From NCBI GenBank assembly GCA_035651715.1, contig DASRFD010000060.1, forward strand, positions 1 to 64,000: 64,000 nucleotides of DNA, given 5' to 3'. The translations under genes were made by a program, and so were the position numbers. Under the pieces are notes generated by a model that was not told the DNA's origin, did no database searches, and worked only from the letters and a program-made list of their open reading frames with translations. This DNA comes from Nevskia sp035651715. Its GTDB lineage: Bacteria > Pseudomonadota > Gammaproteobacteria > Nevskiales > Nevskiaceae. Below are positions 7,688 through 16,532 of this stretch, in pieces (the stretch's first letter is position 1; each line of letters opens with the position of its first letter).

Positions 7688-10051
7688 ATGCTGACTGCGC
7701 TGGTCCGCCGGCTCGAAGACTTCCTGTTCCGCCGGCGCGGCGCGGTGCTGGCGGTGTTCGCCGCGCTGACGCTGGTGATGGGCTGGGAGGCCTCGAAGCT
7801 GCGCATCTCCGCCGGCTTCGACAAGCTGCTGCCGTCCGGCCACGAGTACATCCAGACCTTCGACGACTACCGCGGCCAGCTGCACGACGCCAACGGCATC
7901 GCCGTGGTGGTGCACCCGCGCCGCGGCGACATCTGGAACCCGGCGTCGCTCAAGGCCCTGTACGACGTGACCCAGGCCGTGACCTTCCTGCCCGGCATCA
8001 ACCGCGGCAGCGTCACCTCGCTGTGGACGCCCAACATCTTCGTCACCCAGATCACCGAGGACGGCTTCAAGTCCGACCTGCTGATCAGCGGCACCCTCAC
8101 CCCGGACGCGCTGACCCCCGAGGTGATCGGCCAGATCCGCGACCGCGTCATCGAGGGCGGCTACATCGGCAAGCTGGTGGCCAAGGACGGCTCCGGCGCC
8201 CTGATCGCTGCCGAGGTGATGGACCCCGACCCGCACACCGGCGAGCCGCTGGACTACATCGCCTTCGGCCACTCGCTGGAGACGCAGATCCGGCAGAAAT
8301 TCGAGAACCAGGACGTCGAGATCCAGATCATCGGCTTCGCCAAGGAAGTGTCGGACATCGCCGATGGCGCCCAGGGCGTGCTGGTGTTCTGCGGCATCGC
8401 CCTGTTGCTCACCATCCTGGCGGTGTACTGGTACTGCCGCTCCTGGACCCTCACCTTCCAGAAGATCGTCTGCTCGCTGACCACGCTGATCTGGCAGTTC
8501 GGCACCGTGCACCTGCTCGGCCTGGGCCTGGACCCGCTGGCGATTCTGGTGCCGTTCCTGATCTTCGCCATCGGCGTTTCCCACGGCGTGCAGCAGATCA
8601 ACTTCATGGTGCGCGAGGTCGCCGAGGGCGCGGACATGTATACCGCGGCCCGCCGCAGCTTCAGCGGGCTGCTCATCCCCGGCGTGCTGAGCCTGGCGAC
8701 CACCTTCGTCAGCTTCGTCACCATGGTGCTGGTGCCGATCCCGATGATCCGCGAACTGGCCATCGTCGCCGCCATCGGCATCGCCTACAAGGTGGTGAGC
8801 AACCTGGTCATGCTGCCGCTGGCCGCCTCGTATTCGAGGATCACGCCGGAGTGGAGCCGCCTGTCGCAGCAGCGGCGCGAGAGCCGCGGCAACCTGATGG
8901 CGCGCATCGCGCGCATCGCCGAGCCGCGCAACGCCTGGATCATGAGCGGCATCACCCTGGCGGTGTTCGTCGCGGCGCTGTTCCTGTGCCAGGGCCGGGT
9001 CATCGGCAGCCTGCAGCCGGGCTCGCCGGAGCTGCGCCCGGATGCGCGCTACAACCTCGATTCGCGCGCCATCGCCGACCGGTTCGACATCGGCCTGGAC
9101 TGGCTCACCGCGGTGGTCGAGGCGCCGGAGGAATCCTGCGGCAACGTCGAGCTGCTCAAGCTGGTGGACGAGTTCTCCTGGGAAATGCAGAACGTGCCCG
9201 GCGTGATCTCGGCCGAGTCGGTGGCCTCGCTGACCCGCCTGTACAACAGCGGCCTCAACGAGGGCCAGCCGAAGATGGCCACCATCCCGCGCGACAGCCA
9301 TACCCTGGGCTACAACATCGCCCAGGCCCACGAGGCGGCGGCGATCACCGGCAAGGGCTGCAAGTGGATGGCGGTGAACCTGTACCTGACCGACCACAAG
9401 GCCACCACCATCCAGAACGTGGTCGCGGCGGTGAAGGCGTTCCGGGCCGCGCACGCCATGCCCGGCGTGAGGTTCCGGCTGGCCAGCGGCAACGCCGGCG
9501 TCGAGGCGGCCACCAACGAGGTGCTGGCCGGCGAGGAGGTGCCGATGCTGCTCTACGTCTTCGCCGCCATCGTGCTGCTGGTTTACCTGGCCTACCGCGA
9601 CTGGCGCGCCATGCTGGCCTGCTGCCTGCCGCTGGCGGTGGCCACCTACATCGGCTATGCCTTCATGAAGCTGCTGGACATCGGCCTCACCGTCGCCACG
9701 CTGCCGGTGATGGTGCTGTCGGTCGGCGTCGGCGTCGACTACGCGTTCTACATCTACAACCGCCTGCAGCTGCACCTGGCGCGCGGCGAGACCATCGCCG
9801 ACGCCTTCGAGCACGCGCTCAAGGAGACCGGCATCGCCACCGTGTTCACCGCCCTGACCCTGTCGGTCGGCGTGGCGACCTGGAGTTTCTCGGCGCTCAA
9901 GTTCCAGGCCGACATGGGCAAGCTGCTGGCCTTCATGTTCATGGTCAACATGGTGATGGCGATCACCGCCCTGCCGGCCTTCGCGGTGGTGCTGGAGCGC
10001 CTGGTGCCGCGCCGCGGGCCGGTGCACGTCCCGGGGCTGGCCCATGACTAG
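7688..10051 (+). CDS. MMPL/RND family transporter
   Basis: 787 aa. The layout is that of an MMPL-type RND permease: one TM near the N-terminus (about 20-38), a large periplasmic loop, then a five-helix block from about 235 to 380 including 'DPLAILVPFLIFAIGVSHGVQQINFM'. A second half repeats this: TM near 420, a loop, and a helix block from about 620 ending with 'VMVLSVGVGVDYAFYIYNR'. Such proteins export lipids, hopanoids or other hydrophobic molecules using proton force. It starts 10 bases after the DUF1302 stop and overlaps the next gene by 8 bases, so the cassette is one operon. Energy coupling and substrate are inferred from family. Confidence 0.88.
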   Translation: MLTALVRRLEDFLFRRRGAVLAVFAALTLVMGWEASKLRISAGFDKLLPSGHEYIQTFDDYRGQLHDANGIAVVVHPRRGDIWNPASLKALYDVTQAVTFLPGINRGSVTSLWTPNIFVTQITEDGFKSDLLISGTLTPDALTPEVIGQIRDRVIEGGYIGKLVAKDGSGALIAAEVMDPDPHTGEPLDYIAFGHSLETQIRQKFENQDVEIQIIGFAKEVSDIADGAQGVLVFCGIALLLTILAVYWYCRSWTLTFQKIVCSLTTLIWQFGTVHLLGLGLDPLAILVPFLIFAIGVSHGVQQINFMVREVAEGADMYTAARRSFSGLLIPGVLSLATTFVSFVTMVLVPIPMIRELAIVAAIGIAYKVVSNLVMLPLAASYSRITPEWSRLSQQRRESRGNLMARIARIAEPRNAWIMSGITLAVFVAALFLCQGRVIGSLQPGSPELRPDARYNLDSRAIADRFDIGLDWLTAVVEAPEESCGNVELLKLVDEFSWEMQNVPGVISAESVASLTRLYNSGLNEGQPKMATIPRDSHTLGYNIAQAHEAAAITGKGCKWMAVNLYLTDHKATTIQNVVAAVKAFRAAHAMPGVRFRLASGNAGVEAATNEVLAGEEVPMLLYVFAAIVLLVYLAYRDWRAMLACCLPLAVATYIGYAFMKLLDIGLTVATLPVMVLSVGVGVDYAFYIYNRLQLHLARGETIADAFEHALKETGIATVFTALTLSVGVATWSFSALKFQADMGKLLAFMFMVNMVMAITALPAFAVVLERLVPRRGPVHVPGLAHD

Positions 10052-11066
10052 GCCCCGCACCCCGTTCGCCGGCGCCGTCCTGGTCGGCGCGCTGATCGGT
10101 TGCAGCATCTGGTGGCTGCAACAGCGGCGCACGCCCGCGCCGCCGGCCGCACCGGTGGCCGCGGCCACGGTCCCGGCGGTCCCGGGCTCGGCCCAGGTCC
10201 CCGCGGCACTGGTGCCCGATGCTCTGCATGCGCCGATCCTCGCCGCCGCCTGGGCCGGCAAGCGCGTGGTGGCGGCCGGCGACCACGGCGTGATCCTGCT
10301 GTCCGACGACGCCGGCAAGACCTTCCGCCAGGCGCGCTCGGTGCCGAGCCAGGCCCTGCTGACCAGCCTGAGTTTCGTCGACGAGCGCCAGGGCTGGGCC
10401 GCCGGCCACGATGGCCTGGTGCTGCACACCGAGGACGGCGGCGAGACCTGGACCATCCAGCGCGAGGACCTGGACGGCGACAAGCCGCTGTTCGCGATCC
10501 GCTTCAAGGACGCCCGGCACGGCCTGGCCGTCGGCCTGTTCGGCACCGCGGTGCAGACCGCCGACGGCGGCAGGACCTGGACCCCGGTGGAGGTGGAAAC
10601 CGGCGAGGAAAAGGACCATCACCTCTACGCCATTTTCGGCGCGCCGGAAAGCGCCCTGTGCATCGCCGGCGAGAGCGGCCTGATCTACCGCTCCGCCGAC
10701 GGCGGCGCCACCTGGACCACGATCCGCACCAGCAACCCCGGCTCCTTCTGGACCGGTGCGCAGCTGCGCGATGGCAGCCTGCTCGCCGCCGGCCAGCGCG
10801 GCCACGTCTTTCTCAGCCACGACCAGGGCGCGAGCTGGAGCGAGGCCCCTTCCGGCACCGAGCAGTCCCTGACCGGGGTGGCGCAGAACGCCGACGGCTC
10901 GCTGCTTCTCAGCGGCCTGGCCGGGACCGTCCTGCGCAGCAGCGACGGCGGCGCGAGCTTCAGCGCGAGCACCCGCGACGACCGCGTGCCGCTCCTCGCC
11001 GTGCTGGCCCTGCCGGACGGCAAGCCCCTGCTGTTCGGCGAGCGCGGCCCCGTCGCCGCGGATTAA
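10044..11066 (+). CDS. YCF48/BNR-repeat beta-propeller protein, membrane-anchored
   Basis: 340 aa. An N-terminal membrane anchor (about residues 9-25) is followed by an Ala/Pro-rich linker. The rest is made of repeated sialidase-type boxes of the form Ser-x-Asp-x-Gly-x-x-Trp ('TEDGGETW', 'TADGGRTW', 'SADGGATW', 'SHDQGASW', 'SSDGGASF'), predicting a beta-propeller like YCF48/HCF136. These usually act as assembly or scaffold proteins, not enzymes. It overlaps the MMPL gene by 8 bases, and the pairing of MMPL with a YCF48-like partner is recurrent; it may be a periplasmic accessory of the transporter. Function inferred. Confidence 0.85.
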   Translation: MTRPRTPFAGAVLVGALIGCSIWWLQQRRTPAPPAAPVAAATVPAVPGSAQVPAALVPDALHAPILAAAWAGKRVVAAGDHGVILLSDDAGKTFRQARSVPSQALLTSLSFVDERQGWAAGHDGLVLHTEDGGETWTIQREDLDGDKPLFAIRFKDARHGLAVGLFGTAVQTADGGRTWTPVEVETGEEKDHHLYAIFGAPESALCIAGESGLIYRSADGGATWTTIRTSNPGSFWTGAQLRDGSLLAAGQRGHVFLSHDQGASWSEAPSGTEQSLTGVAQNADGSLLLSGLAGTVLRSSDGGASFSASTRDDRVPLLAVLALPDGKPLLFGERGPVAAD

Positions 11067-11085
11067 AAGGCCGCTGTTTCCACGC

Positions 11086-11134
11086 AAAAAAAAGCCGCGG
11101 CCTCTTCGCGGAGCGCGAAAGACCGCGGCCGTGG
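11086..11134 (-). terminator. Intrinsic terminator of the tautomerase/SDR operon
   Basis: Read on the minus strand: an 8-bp GC stem (11127-11134 with 11095-11102, one G-U pair), extended by an inner stem, is followed by eight T residues. Convergent genes end on either side. Confidence 0.75.
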
Positions 11135-11151
11135 CCCTGCAGCACCGCGTC

Positions 11152-11376
11152 TCAGCTGCCCGATGCCGGGCTGCCCCGCGCCCCGCTGCGGATGGACGTG
11201 GTGGTACGCCCGCCGTAGCCCCAGTTGTCGGTGTCGACTTCCTGGATCACGATGTGAGTCAGCTCGGGCGGCTTGTGCAGCACGCGCTCCAGGGTTTCGG
11301 TGACCTCCCGGATGACCTGGGCCTTCTGCTCCGGGGTGTTGCCCTCCCGGGTGATGCTGATGTTGACGAAAGGCAT
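11152..11376 (-). CDS. 4-oxalocrotonate tautomerase-like protein
   Basis: 74 aa. Begins Met-Pro, so the mature enzyme would have the catalytic N-terminal Pro1 of the tautomerase superfamily. The rest ('FVNISITREGNTPEQKAQVIREVTETLERVL...ELTHIVIQEV') is the standard beta-alpha-beta subunit, with a slightly longer Gly/Ser/Arg tail. An AGGAG site precedes the ATG. The gene follows the SDR gene by 23 bases and shares its terminator. These small enzymes catalyse keto-enol tautomerisation or hydrolytic dehalogenation; the substrate is not evident. Confidence 0.85.
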   Translation of the reverse strand: MPFVNISITREGNTPEQKAQVIREVTETLERVLHKPPELTHIVIQEVDTDNWGYGGRTTTSIRSGARGSPASGS

Positions 11377-11399
11377 GACGTTCTCCTGTTGGACCCTGC

Positions 11400-12134
11400 T
11401 CACTTGCCGGCGCTGAAGCCGCCGTCGACCGGCAGCACCGTGCCGGTGACATAGGCCGACCGCGCCAGGTACAGCACCGCGTCGGCAACTTCGGCGATCG
11501 TGCCGATGCGGCCCAGCGGGTGCAGGCTGCCGAGCGCGGCGTGGCTCTCCGCGGTGTGCATCGGCGTGTCGATGACGCCGGGCGCCACCGCATTGACGGT
11601 CACGCCATATGGCGCCAGCTCCAGGGCCAGGGCGCGGGTCGCCTGGTTGACGCCGCCCTTGAGCGCCACCGCCAGCAACGCCGGCACCCCGCTGTGCGGC
11701 AGCACGCCGAGCGAGGCGGTGATGTTGATGATCCTGCCGCTCCTGCGCGCGCTCATGTGCCGCGCCGCCTCCTGCGAGGGATACAGCACGCCCTTCAGGT
11801 TGGTGGAGATGTTCTCCTCGATTTCGGCAGGCGTGAATTCCGTGAACGGCTTGGCGGTGAAGATGCCGGCGTTGTTGACCAGCACGTCGACCTTGCCGTA
11901 CTTGGCGATGGCCTGCTCGAACACGGCCCTGGCGGACTCGGGCTTGCCGACGTCGCCGGTGACGCCGAGGAAGCGCTCGCCCGCGTTCAGCCTGGCGGCC
12001 GCGGCCTGCAGCCGCCCGGTGGAGCGGCCGGTGCCGACCACGTTGTAGCCCTCCTTCAGGAAGGACTCGGCCAGGCCCAGGCCGATGCCGCTGGTGGCGC
12101 CGGTGATGACGACGGTGGGATCTGATTGGCTCAT
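11400..12134 (-). CDS. SDR family protein with catalytic Tyr replaced by Ala
   Basis: 244 aa, standard SDR size. The cofactor motif TGATSGIG (11-18), NNAG (87-90), Asn113 and the 'PGVIDTPM' loop are intact, and the C-terminus 'GTVLPVDGGFSAGK' is normal. However, the catalytic Tyr-x3-Lys site reads Ala155-V-A-L-Lys159, so the essential Tyr is missing; a Ser is present at 141. The protein may bind NAD(P) but not carry out the usual redox reaction, or another residue may act. It lies in an operon with a tautomerase and faces a LysR gene across 137 bp. Best read as a diverged SDR of unknown activity. Confidence 0.82.
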   Translation of the reverse strand: MSQSDPTVVITGATSGIGLGLAESFLKEGYNVVGTGRSTGRLQAAAARLNAGERFLGVTGDVGKPESARAVFEQAIAKYGKVDVLVNNAGIFTAKPFTEFTPAEIEENISTNLKGVLYPSQEAARHMSARRSGRIINITASLGVLPHSGVPALLAVALKGGVNQATRALALELAPYGVTVNAVAPGVIDTPMHTAESHAALGSLHPLGRIGTIAEVADAVLYLARSAYVTGTVLPVDGGFSAGK

Positions 12135-12256
12135 GGGGTTCTACCTCCGCAAGTGCATGGACGGGTCCGGTCGGACGGCTTGGCCCGGCCGGTTTCGGGA
12201 GCCAATGTATTCCGCGCTCCGCACGCAATAAATCAGCTTTGCTACACTTGTCTTGA

Positions 12257-12267
12257 TACATGGTGTA
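12257..12267. promoter_or_regulatory. Candidate LysR-type operator
   Basis: Short inverted repeat TACA-TGG-TGTA lies just before the LysR start and inside the divergent SDR/LysR promoter region. LysR proteins often bind such sites to control themselves and the facing gene. Weak because the arms are only 4 bp. Confidence 0.3.
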
Positions 12268-12271
12268 ATTA

Positions 12272-13231
12272 ATGCAACGACACTTCGACAACGTCCTGCT
12301 GGGCTCCATCGAGCTGTTCTGCCTCGCCGCCGAGGCCGGCGGCTTCACCGCGGCCGCGCATGCGGCCGGCGTCACGCCCGCCGCAGTGAGCCGTTCCATC
12401 GGCCGGCTCGAAAAGCGCCTCGGCGTGCGCCTGTTCGTGCGCTCGACCCGCAGCATCCGCCTCACCGAGGGCGGCAAGGCCTATTTCGAGCAGTGCCGCG
12501 CGGCGCTGGACCAGCTGGTGGAAGCCGAGCGCAGGATCGCCGGCGAGCAGGCGCAGCCTTCCGGCACCATCCGCATCAGCACGCCGACCACCTACGGCCA
12601 CCACCGCCTGCTGCCGCTGCTGCCGCGATTCCGCGAGCGCTATCCGCTGATCAAGCTGGACGTGCACATCAGCAACCGCAACATCGACTTCCACGACGAG
12701 AACTTCGACGTCGCGATCCGCGTGCGGGCCCAGCCGGATTCGACCATGGTCGCGCGCCTGCTGGAGGACGCGCCGCTGGTGGTGGTGGCGAGCCCGGCCT
12801 ACCTCGGGCGCGCCGGCATCCCGCGGCGCCTGGGCGAGCTGGAACAGCACGAGTGCATCCAGTTCGACCTGCCCAGCAGCGGACGGCAGATTGCCTGGCT
12901 GTTCCAGGAAGACGGCCGCGACCGGGAAATCCTCTTGCCCGGCAACTACTCCTGCTCCGAGGACGTGCTCGGCGGTGTGACCCTCGCCAAGGCCGGCGCC
13001 GGCCTGTTCCAGACCTACCGTTTCATCGTCGAGAAGGAACTCGGCGCAGGAACCCTGGTGGAAGTGCTGCAGGCTTACGGCGGGCGCTCACGGCCCTACA
13101 GCCTGCTCTATCCACACGGCCGCCTGTTGCCTTCGCGGGTGCGCGTGTTCATCGATTTCCTGATGGAACAGACTACCCGCCTGCAGGCCGAGGCGGCGGC
13201 AGCCCGCAGCGGCCGGCGCACGCCGCGATAA
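12272..13231 (+). CDS. LysR family transcriptional regulator
   Basis: 319 aa. The N-terminal winged helix-turn-helix ('ELFCLAAEAGGFTAAAHAAGVTPAAVSRSIGRLEKRLGVRLFVRSTRSIRLTEGG', roughly residues 14-70) and the C-terminal substrate-binding domain starting 'GTIRISTPTTYGHHRLLPLLPRFRERYPLIKLDVHIS' are typical of the CrgA-like group. It is divergent from the SDR/tautomerase operon and most probably controls it. The ligand is unknown. Transcription ends at a strong hairpin right after the stop codon. Confidence 0.88.
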   Translation: MQRHFDNVLLGSIELFCLAAEAGGFTAAAHAAGVTPAAVSRSIGRLEKRLGVRLFVRSTRSIRLTEGGKAYFEQCRAALDQLVEAERRIAGEQAQPSGTIRISTPTTYGHHRLLPLLPRFRERYPLIKLDVHISNRNIDFHDENFDVAIRVRAQPDSTMVARLLEDAPLVVVASPAYLGRAGIPRRLGELEQHECIQFDLPSSGRQIAWLFQEDGRDREILLPGNYSCSEDVLGGVTLAKAGAGLFQTYRFIVEKELGAGTLVEVLQAYGGRSRPYSLLYPHGRLLPSRVRVFIDFLMEQTTRLQAEAAAARSGRRTPR

Positions 13232-13233
13232 AA

Positions 13234-13259
13234 AAAGGGCGGCCCTGCGGCCGCCCTTT
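13234..13259. terminator. Bidirectional intrinsic terminator
   Basis: An 11-bp stem (AAAGGGCGGCC / GGCCGCCCTTT) with a CTGC loop has an A-run on its left side and T-richness on its right. It separates the convergent LysR and S53 peptidase genes and can serve both. Confidence 0.85.
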
Positions 13260-13274
13260 CATTTCCGCCGCGCT

Positions 13275-16200
13275 TCAGCGCTTGCGGCGGCGGCGCAGCG
13301 CCGCGCCGAGCAGCAAGGGCAGCAGCACGGCCCCGCCGACTGCGCCACCGCCTCCGCCCCCACCCCCGCCGGAGGCGGCGCCGCCCGAGCCGGTGCCTCC
13401 GCCGCCGGAACTGGACGAGGAGGAATGGCCGCCGGAGCTGCTGGAGGATGAGGCACCGCCGGACGAGGAGTGGCCGCCCGAGCTGCTCGACGAGCTGCCC
13501 GATGAGGAGGAATGGCCACCCGAGCTGCCGGAGCCGCTGGAACCACTCGAGCTGCTCGAGCTGCTCGAGCCGCCGGAACCGCTCGAACCGCCACTGCTCG
13601 ATGAAGACGAGGACTGGCCGCCGGAGCTGCCGGAACTGGAGCCCGACGAGCTGCCGCTGGCGCCGCCGGAGCTGGACGACCCGCCGCTGCTGGAGCTGCT
13701 GCCGCCGCCGGAGGACGAGGAGCTGCCGGAGCTGGAGCCGCCGCTGGAGCTGCCGCCCGAAGTGGCGCAGGCGGCGCCGATCAGCGGGTAGCCGAAGCGG
13801 GTGCCCGTCGCATCCACCGTCTCGCCGACGCTGAGCATGGTGCTGGCGCCGGTGATGGTCGGCGGCAGCTGGATCAGGACGGCGGTGGTGGCGAGCAGGG
13901 ACTGCAGGGTGTCGCCGGTCTTCAGGCCCAGCTTGGACTTGTCCAGCACCAGGGCGATGGTGCCGTCGGCGCTGAAGCTGCTGGCCTGGTCGAGCGGGCC
14001 GAGATCGTCGTACAGGGTCAGCAGGCCGAGCACGCTGATCTTGACGCCGCCCAGGCTGCCGCGCTTGCCGTAGACGAACGTCGGCGTCACCGAGTCGGTG
14101 GCCATCGCCACGTAGTAGGTGCTGAGCGGATCGCCGGGGACGGTGAAGAACACCGCCCAGCGGGTCAGCGGCGTGGGCGCCGGCGACAGCGTATCGACCT
14201 TGAGCGTGAACACCAGCTTGCCCGGCAGCGTCGCCGGCTCGGCCACGCTCACCGCCAGCAGGTCCTGGCCCGGCAGCGGATCCGGCACCGGCGGCAACAG
14301 CCCGCCCACGATCGGCACCGGCAGCGGAATGCTGCTGCTGCCCGCCGGCGAAGTCATGATGAGCTTGCCCGGGACGGCGCAGGCGGCCGGGGTGCCGCTG
14401 ACGGTCACGGTCTGCTGCACCGGCGCGCTGACCGCGCCGTGGGAGTTGCGCACCGTCAGGCTGACCTGGTACACGCCCGGCGCGGTGTAGCTGTGCGCGG
14501 CGAAAGCCGGGCTGGTCTGCTGCACCGGCAGCGTGTCGTCGCCGTAGTCGATGGTGTAGTACTCGAGCGTATCGCCCTGGGGATCGTGCGAGCCGCTGAG
14601 GTCGAAGCCGACGCTCAACGGCGCCGGACCGGTGGCGTTGCTCAGCTTCAGGCCGGCCACGGGCGGCGTCGGCGCGCCCGCGCAGCCGGCGGCGGCCGGC
14701 AACGCGGCGTTGACGGCCGCCAGGTCCGGGCTGCCGAAGCCGGTGGTGTAGTCCCAGCCGGTGGTGGCGAAGTAGTCGCCGTTGGTGCCCAGGGTGATGT
14801 CGTGGAAGCCGGTGGCGGTGGAGCCGAGGCCCCCGGTCCGGTCGAGGGCGTAGTAGGCCGGCGCGGCGAAGCCGAGGGTGTTGCAGTGCGCGCTCTGGAA
14901 GCGCGCCCAGGTGCCCACCGCCAGCGGCGAGGACAGGCTGGTGCCGACCACCGCGTAGTGCGTGCCGCCGACGATAGTGTCCGCCGCCGAGGCGATCGCC
15001 GCCTCCGGCAGGTAGATGCCGGCGTCGAGCGAAATGTCCGGCACGCCGCGGCCGATGCCGGTGCCGGAAGCCAGCAGGATGCTCGGCAGGTCCAAACCCG
15101 GGATCGACTGCAGCAGCGCGGAGGGCACGATGCCCTGCTGCCAGGCCGGAGCGCCTTCAAGCAGGCTGATGCCGCCGCCGCCGGACAGCCAGGCGGTCTC
15201 GAGGCCGTAATGGAACGCATTGTCGGTGAGCAGTGAAGTGCCGCCCACCGCGACGACGTAGGGCGAGGAATCGGGGTAGTTGGCGATCAGCGGCACGCCG
15301 GCGAGCGGCAGGCCCAGGGCATTGATCGGCGAGCAGACGCCGCCGTCGTCGCCGGTGGAGGCATGCCAGCTCAGGCCCTCGGCCACGGCGCGCTCGAACT
15401 GCGCGTCGGACGAGGCGATGTCGGGCAGCAGCAGGCCGGTGAAGCCGATCAGCTCGCAGCTGCCGTAGGACATGTTGCCGGCGACGGCGTCGGCGCGGGT
15501 GGCGAACTCGTCGTACTGCTGCACCAGGTCGGTGGTGTCCTCGCTGGCATAGATGATCAGCTTCTTGACGTTGTGCGCCATGGCGGTGGAGGACTGGGTG
15601 TCCAGGTCCCACTCGTCGTCGGCGCTGCCGGACGGGGTCGGCGTGCTGAATGCCGCCGTTTCGCGCACTTCCACCGGCACATAGGGCAGGCCGAACTGGC
15701 GCTCCATCTGGCGCAGGTCGTCGACGACGCTGACGTCCTCGCTGGCGTAGGTGGAGATGGCGATGGCGGACTGCGAGCCGTCCGGCGTGGCGCCGGCGTC
15801 ATAGGCCACGTTCCACGCCGTGGGCGGGAACGCGGCGATGATGGTCGGCGTGACGGCCGCGGCGGCGCGGCTGCCCCGGGCCAGGGCCAGCGCCCGCGAA
15901 GCCTTCGCCGTCAGCGGCGGAAACACGCGGTTCGAACGCTGCCGCTCCAGCGCCGTCTGGTAGCTCGGGCTGTTGTTGGGGCCGATCACCGCCATGACGA
16001 CGCCGCCGAGCGAGTCCGGGACCTGCATGTCGGTGACATTGGCGCGCACCGTGCGGCCGTCCTTCTGGTACTGCACCAGCCTGGTGTTGAAGGCCTTTTC
16101 GACCTGGGCAGCGGTGCCGGTGGCGTTGACCAGCAGGCGGCTCGCCGACAGCGAGACCCGGCTGAAGCCCATGCTGCGGAGGTAGTCCACCACATTCTGC

Positions 16201-16532
16201 GCCTGCGCCGCCCCGGGCGCGAACTGCGCCGTGAACTGCGCCGGACTGAGATAGCGGCCGTATTGGGGATTGCCCGGCGTGTACTGGTTGCGCACCAGGG
16301 TGTCGAGCGCGGCCTTGTTCTGCAGATTCAGGGTGACGTGGATGTTCATCACCTGGCCTGGCGCCAGCGGCACGGCATCGGCCGGCACCGGCGCCGCGCG
16401 CGACAGGGTCTGCTCCCAGGCGGCATGAGCCGTTAACGGCGCTACCGCCAGCGCGGCCCCCATGGCGCAAGCGGCCAGCAGGCCGCGGCGGCGCCGCCCA
16501 AGCCATTCGTGCAATCCGGTTTTCAAAGACAT
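13275..16532 (-). CDS. Secreted S53 (sedolisin/kumamolisin-like) serine-carboxyl peptidase with PKD domain, Ser/Gly tail and GlyGly-CTERM-like anchor
   Basis: 1085 aa. A signal peptide (to about 37) is followed by a Pro-kumamolisin activation domain (about 45-185) and the S53 catalytic domain (about 225-625). Catalytic residues are visible: Glu307-x3-Asp311 in 'EWDLD', the oxyanion Asp in 'STGDDGG' near 395, and Ser532 in 'GTSLSSP'. A PKD-like domain follows (about 645-735), then an uncharacterised beta-rich region, then ~130 residues of almost pure Ser and Gly, and finally a Gly run, a short hydrophobic segment 'GGAVLLPLLLGAAL' and RRRRKR. That ending fits GlyGly-CTERM sorting signals processed by rhombosortase. 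Expected to be an acid-acting extracellular or surface protease. The upstream ribosome site is weak, so the start is likely but not certain. Confidence 0.88.
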   Translation of the reverse strand: MSLKTGLHEWLGRRRRGLLAACAMGAALAVAPLTAHAAWEQTLSRAAPVPADAVPLAPGQVMNIHVTLNLQNKAALDTLVRNQYTPGNPQYGRYLSPAQFTAQFAPGAAQAQNVVDYLRSMGFSRVSLSASRLLVNATGTAAQVEKAFNTRLVQYQKDGRTVRANVTDMQVPDSLGGVVMAVIGPNNSPSYQTALERQRSNRVFPPLTAKASRALALARGSRAAAAVTPTIIAAFPPTAWNVAYDAGATPDGSQSAIAISTYASEDVSVVDDLRQMERQFGLPYVPVEVRETAAFSTPTPSGSADDEWDLDTQSSTAMAHNVKKLIIYASEDTTDLVQQYDEFATRADAVAGNMSYGSCELIGFTGLLLPDIASSDAQFERAVAEGLSWHASTGDDGGVCSPINALGLPLAGVPLIANYPDSSPYVVAVGGTSLLTDNAFHYGLETAWLSGGGGISLLEGAPAWQQGIVPSALLQSIPGLDLPSILLASGTGIGRGVPDISLDAGIYLPEAAIASAADTIVGGTHYAVVGTSLSSPLAVGTWARFQSAHCNTLGFAAPAYYALDRTGGLGSTATGFHDITLGTNGDYFATTGWDYTTGFGSPDLAAVNAALPAAAGCAGAPTPPVAGLKLSNATGPAPLSVGFDLSGSHDPQGDTLEYYTIDYGDDTLPVQQTSPAFAAHSYTAPGVYQVSLTVRNSHGAVSAPVQQTVTVSGTPAACAVPGKLIMTSPAGSSSIPLPVPIVGGLLPPVPDPLPGQDLLAVSVAEPATLPGKLVFTLKVDTLSPAPTPLTRWAVFFTVPGDPLSTYYVAMATDSVTPTFVYGKRGSLGGVKISVLGLLTLYDDLGPLDQASSFSADGTIALVLDKSKLGLKTGDTLQSLLATTAVLIQLPPTITGASTMLSVGETVDATGTRFGYPLIGAACATSGGSSSGGSSSGSSSSSGGGSSSSSGGSSSSGGASGSSSGSSSGSSGGQSSSSSSSGGSSGSGGSSSSSSSSGSSGSGSSGGHSSSSGSSSSSSGGHSSSGGASSSSSSGGHSSSSSSGGGGTGSGGAASGGGGGGGGGAVGGAVLLPLLLGAALRRRRKR
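13390..13765. repeat. Low-complexity Ser/Gly-coding repeat tract in the S53 peptidase gene
   Basis: On the minus strand this stretch is dominated by AGC/TCC/TCG and GGC/GGA codons, giving runs of Ser-Ser-Gly units. No fixed period is kept, so it looks like a length-variable linker grown by slippage or unequal exchange, not a phage- or IS-derived repeat. Confidence 0.8.

Noticed and set aside
7655..10546. Long minus-strand open frame opposite the MMPL gene
   Set aside because: Composition is His/Gln/Asp-biased noise; the plus-strand MMPL protein has clear helices and family motifs.
13390..13765. Possible CRISPR or tandem repeat array
   Set aside because: No constant repeat-spacer structure; it is the Ser/Gly linker of the S53 peptidase.
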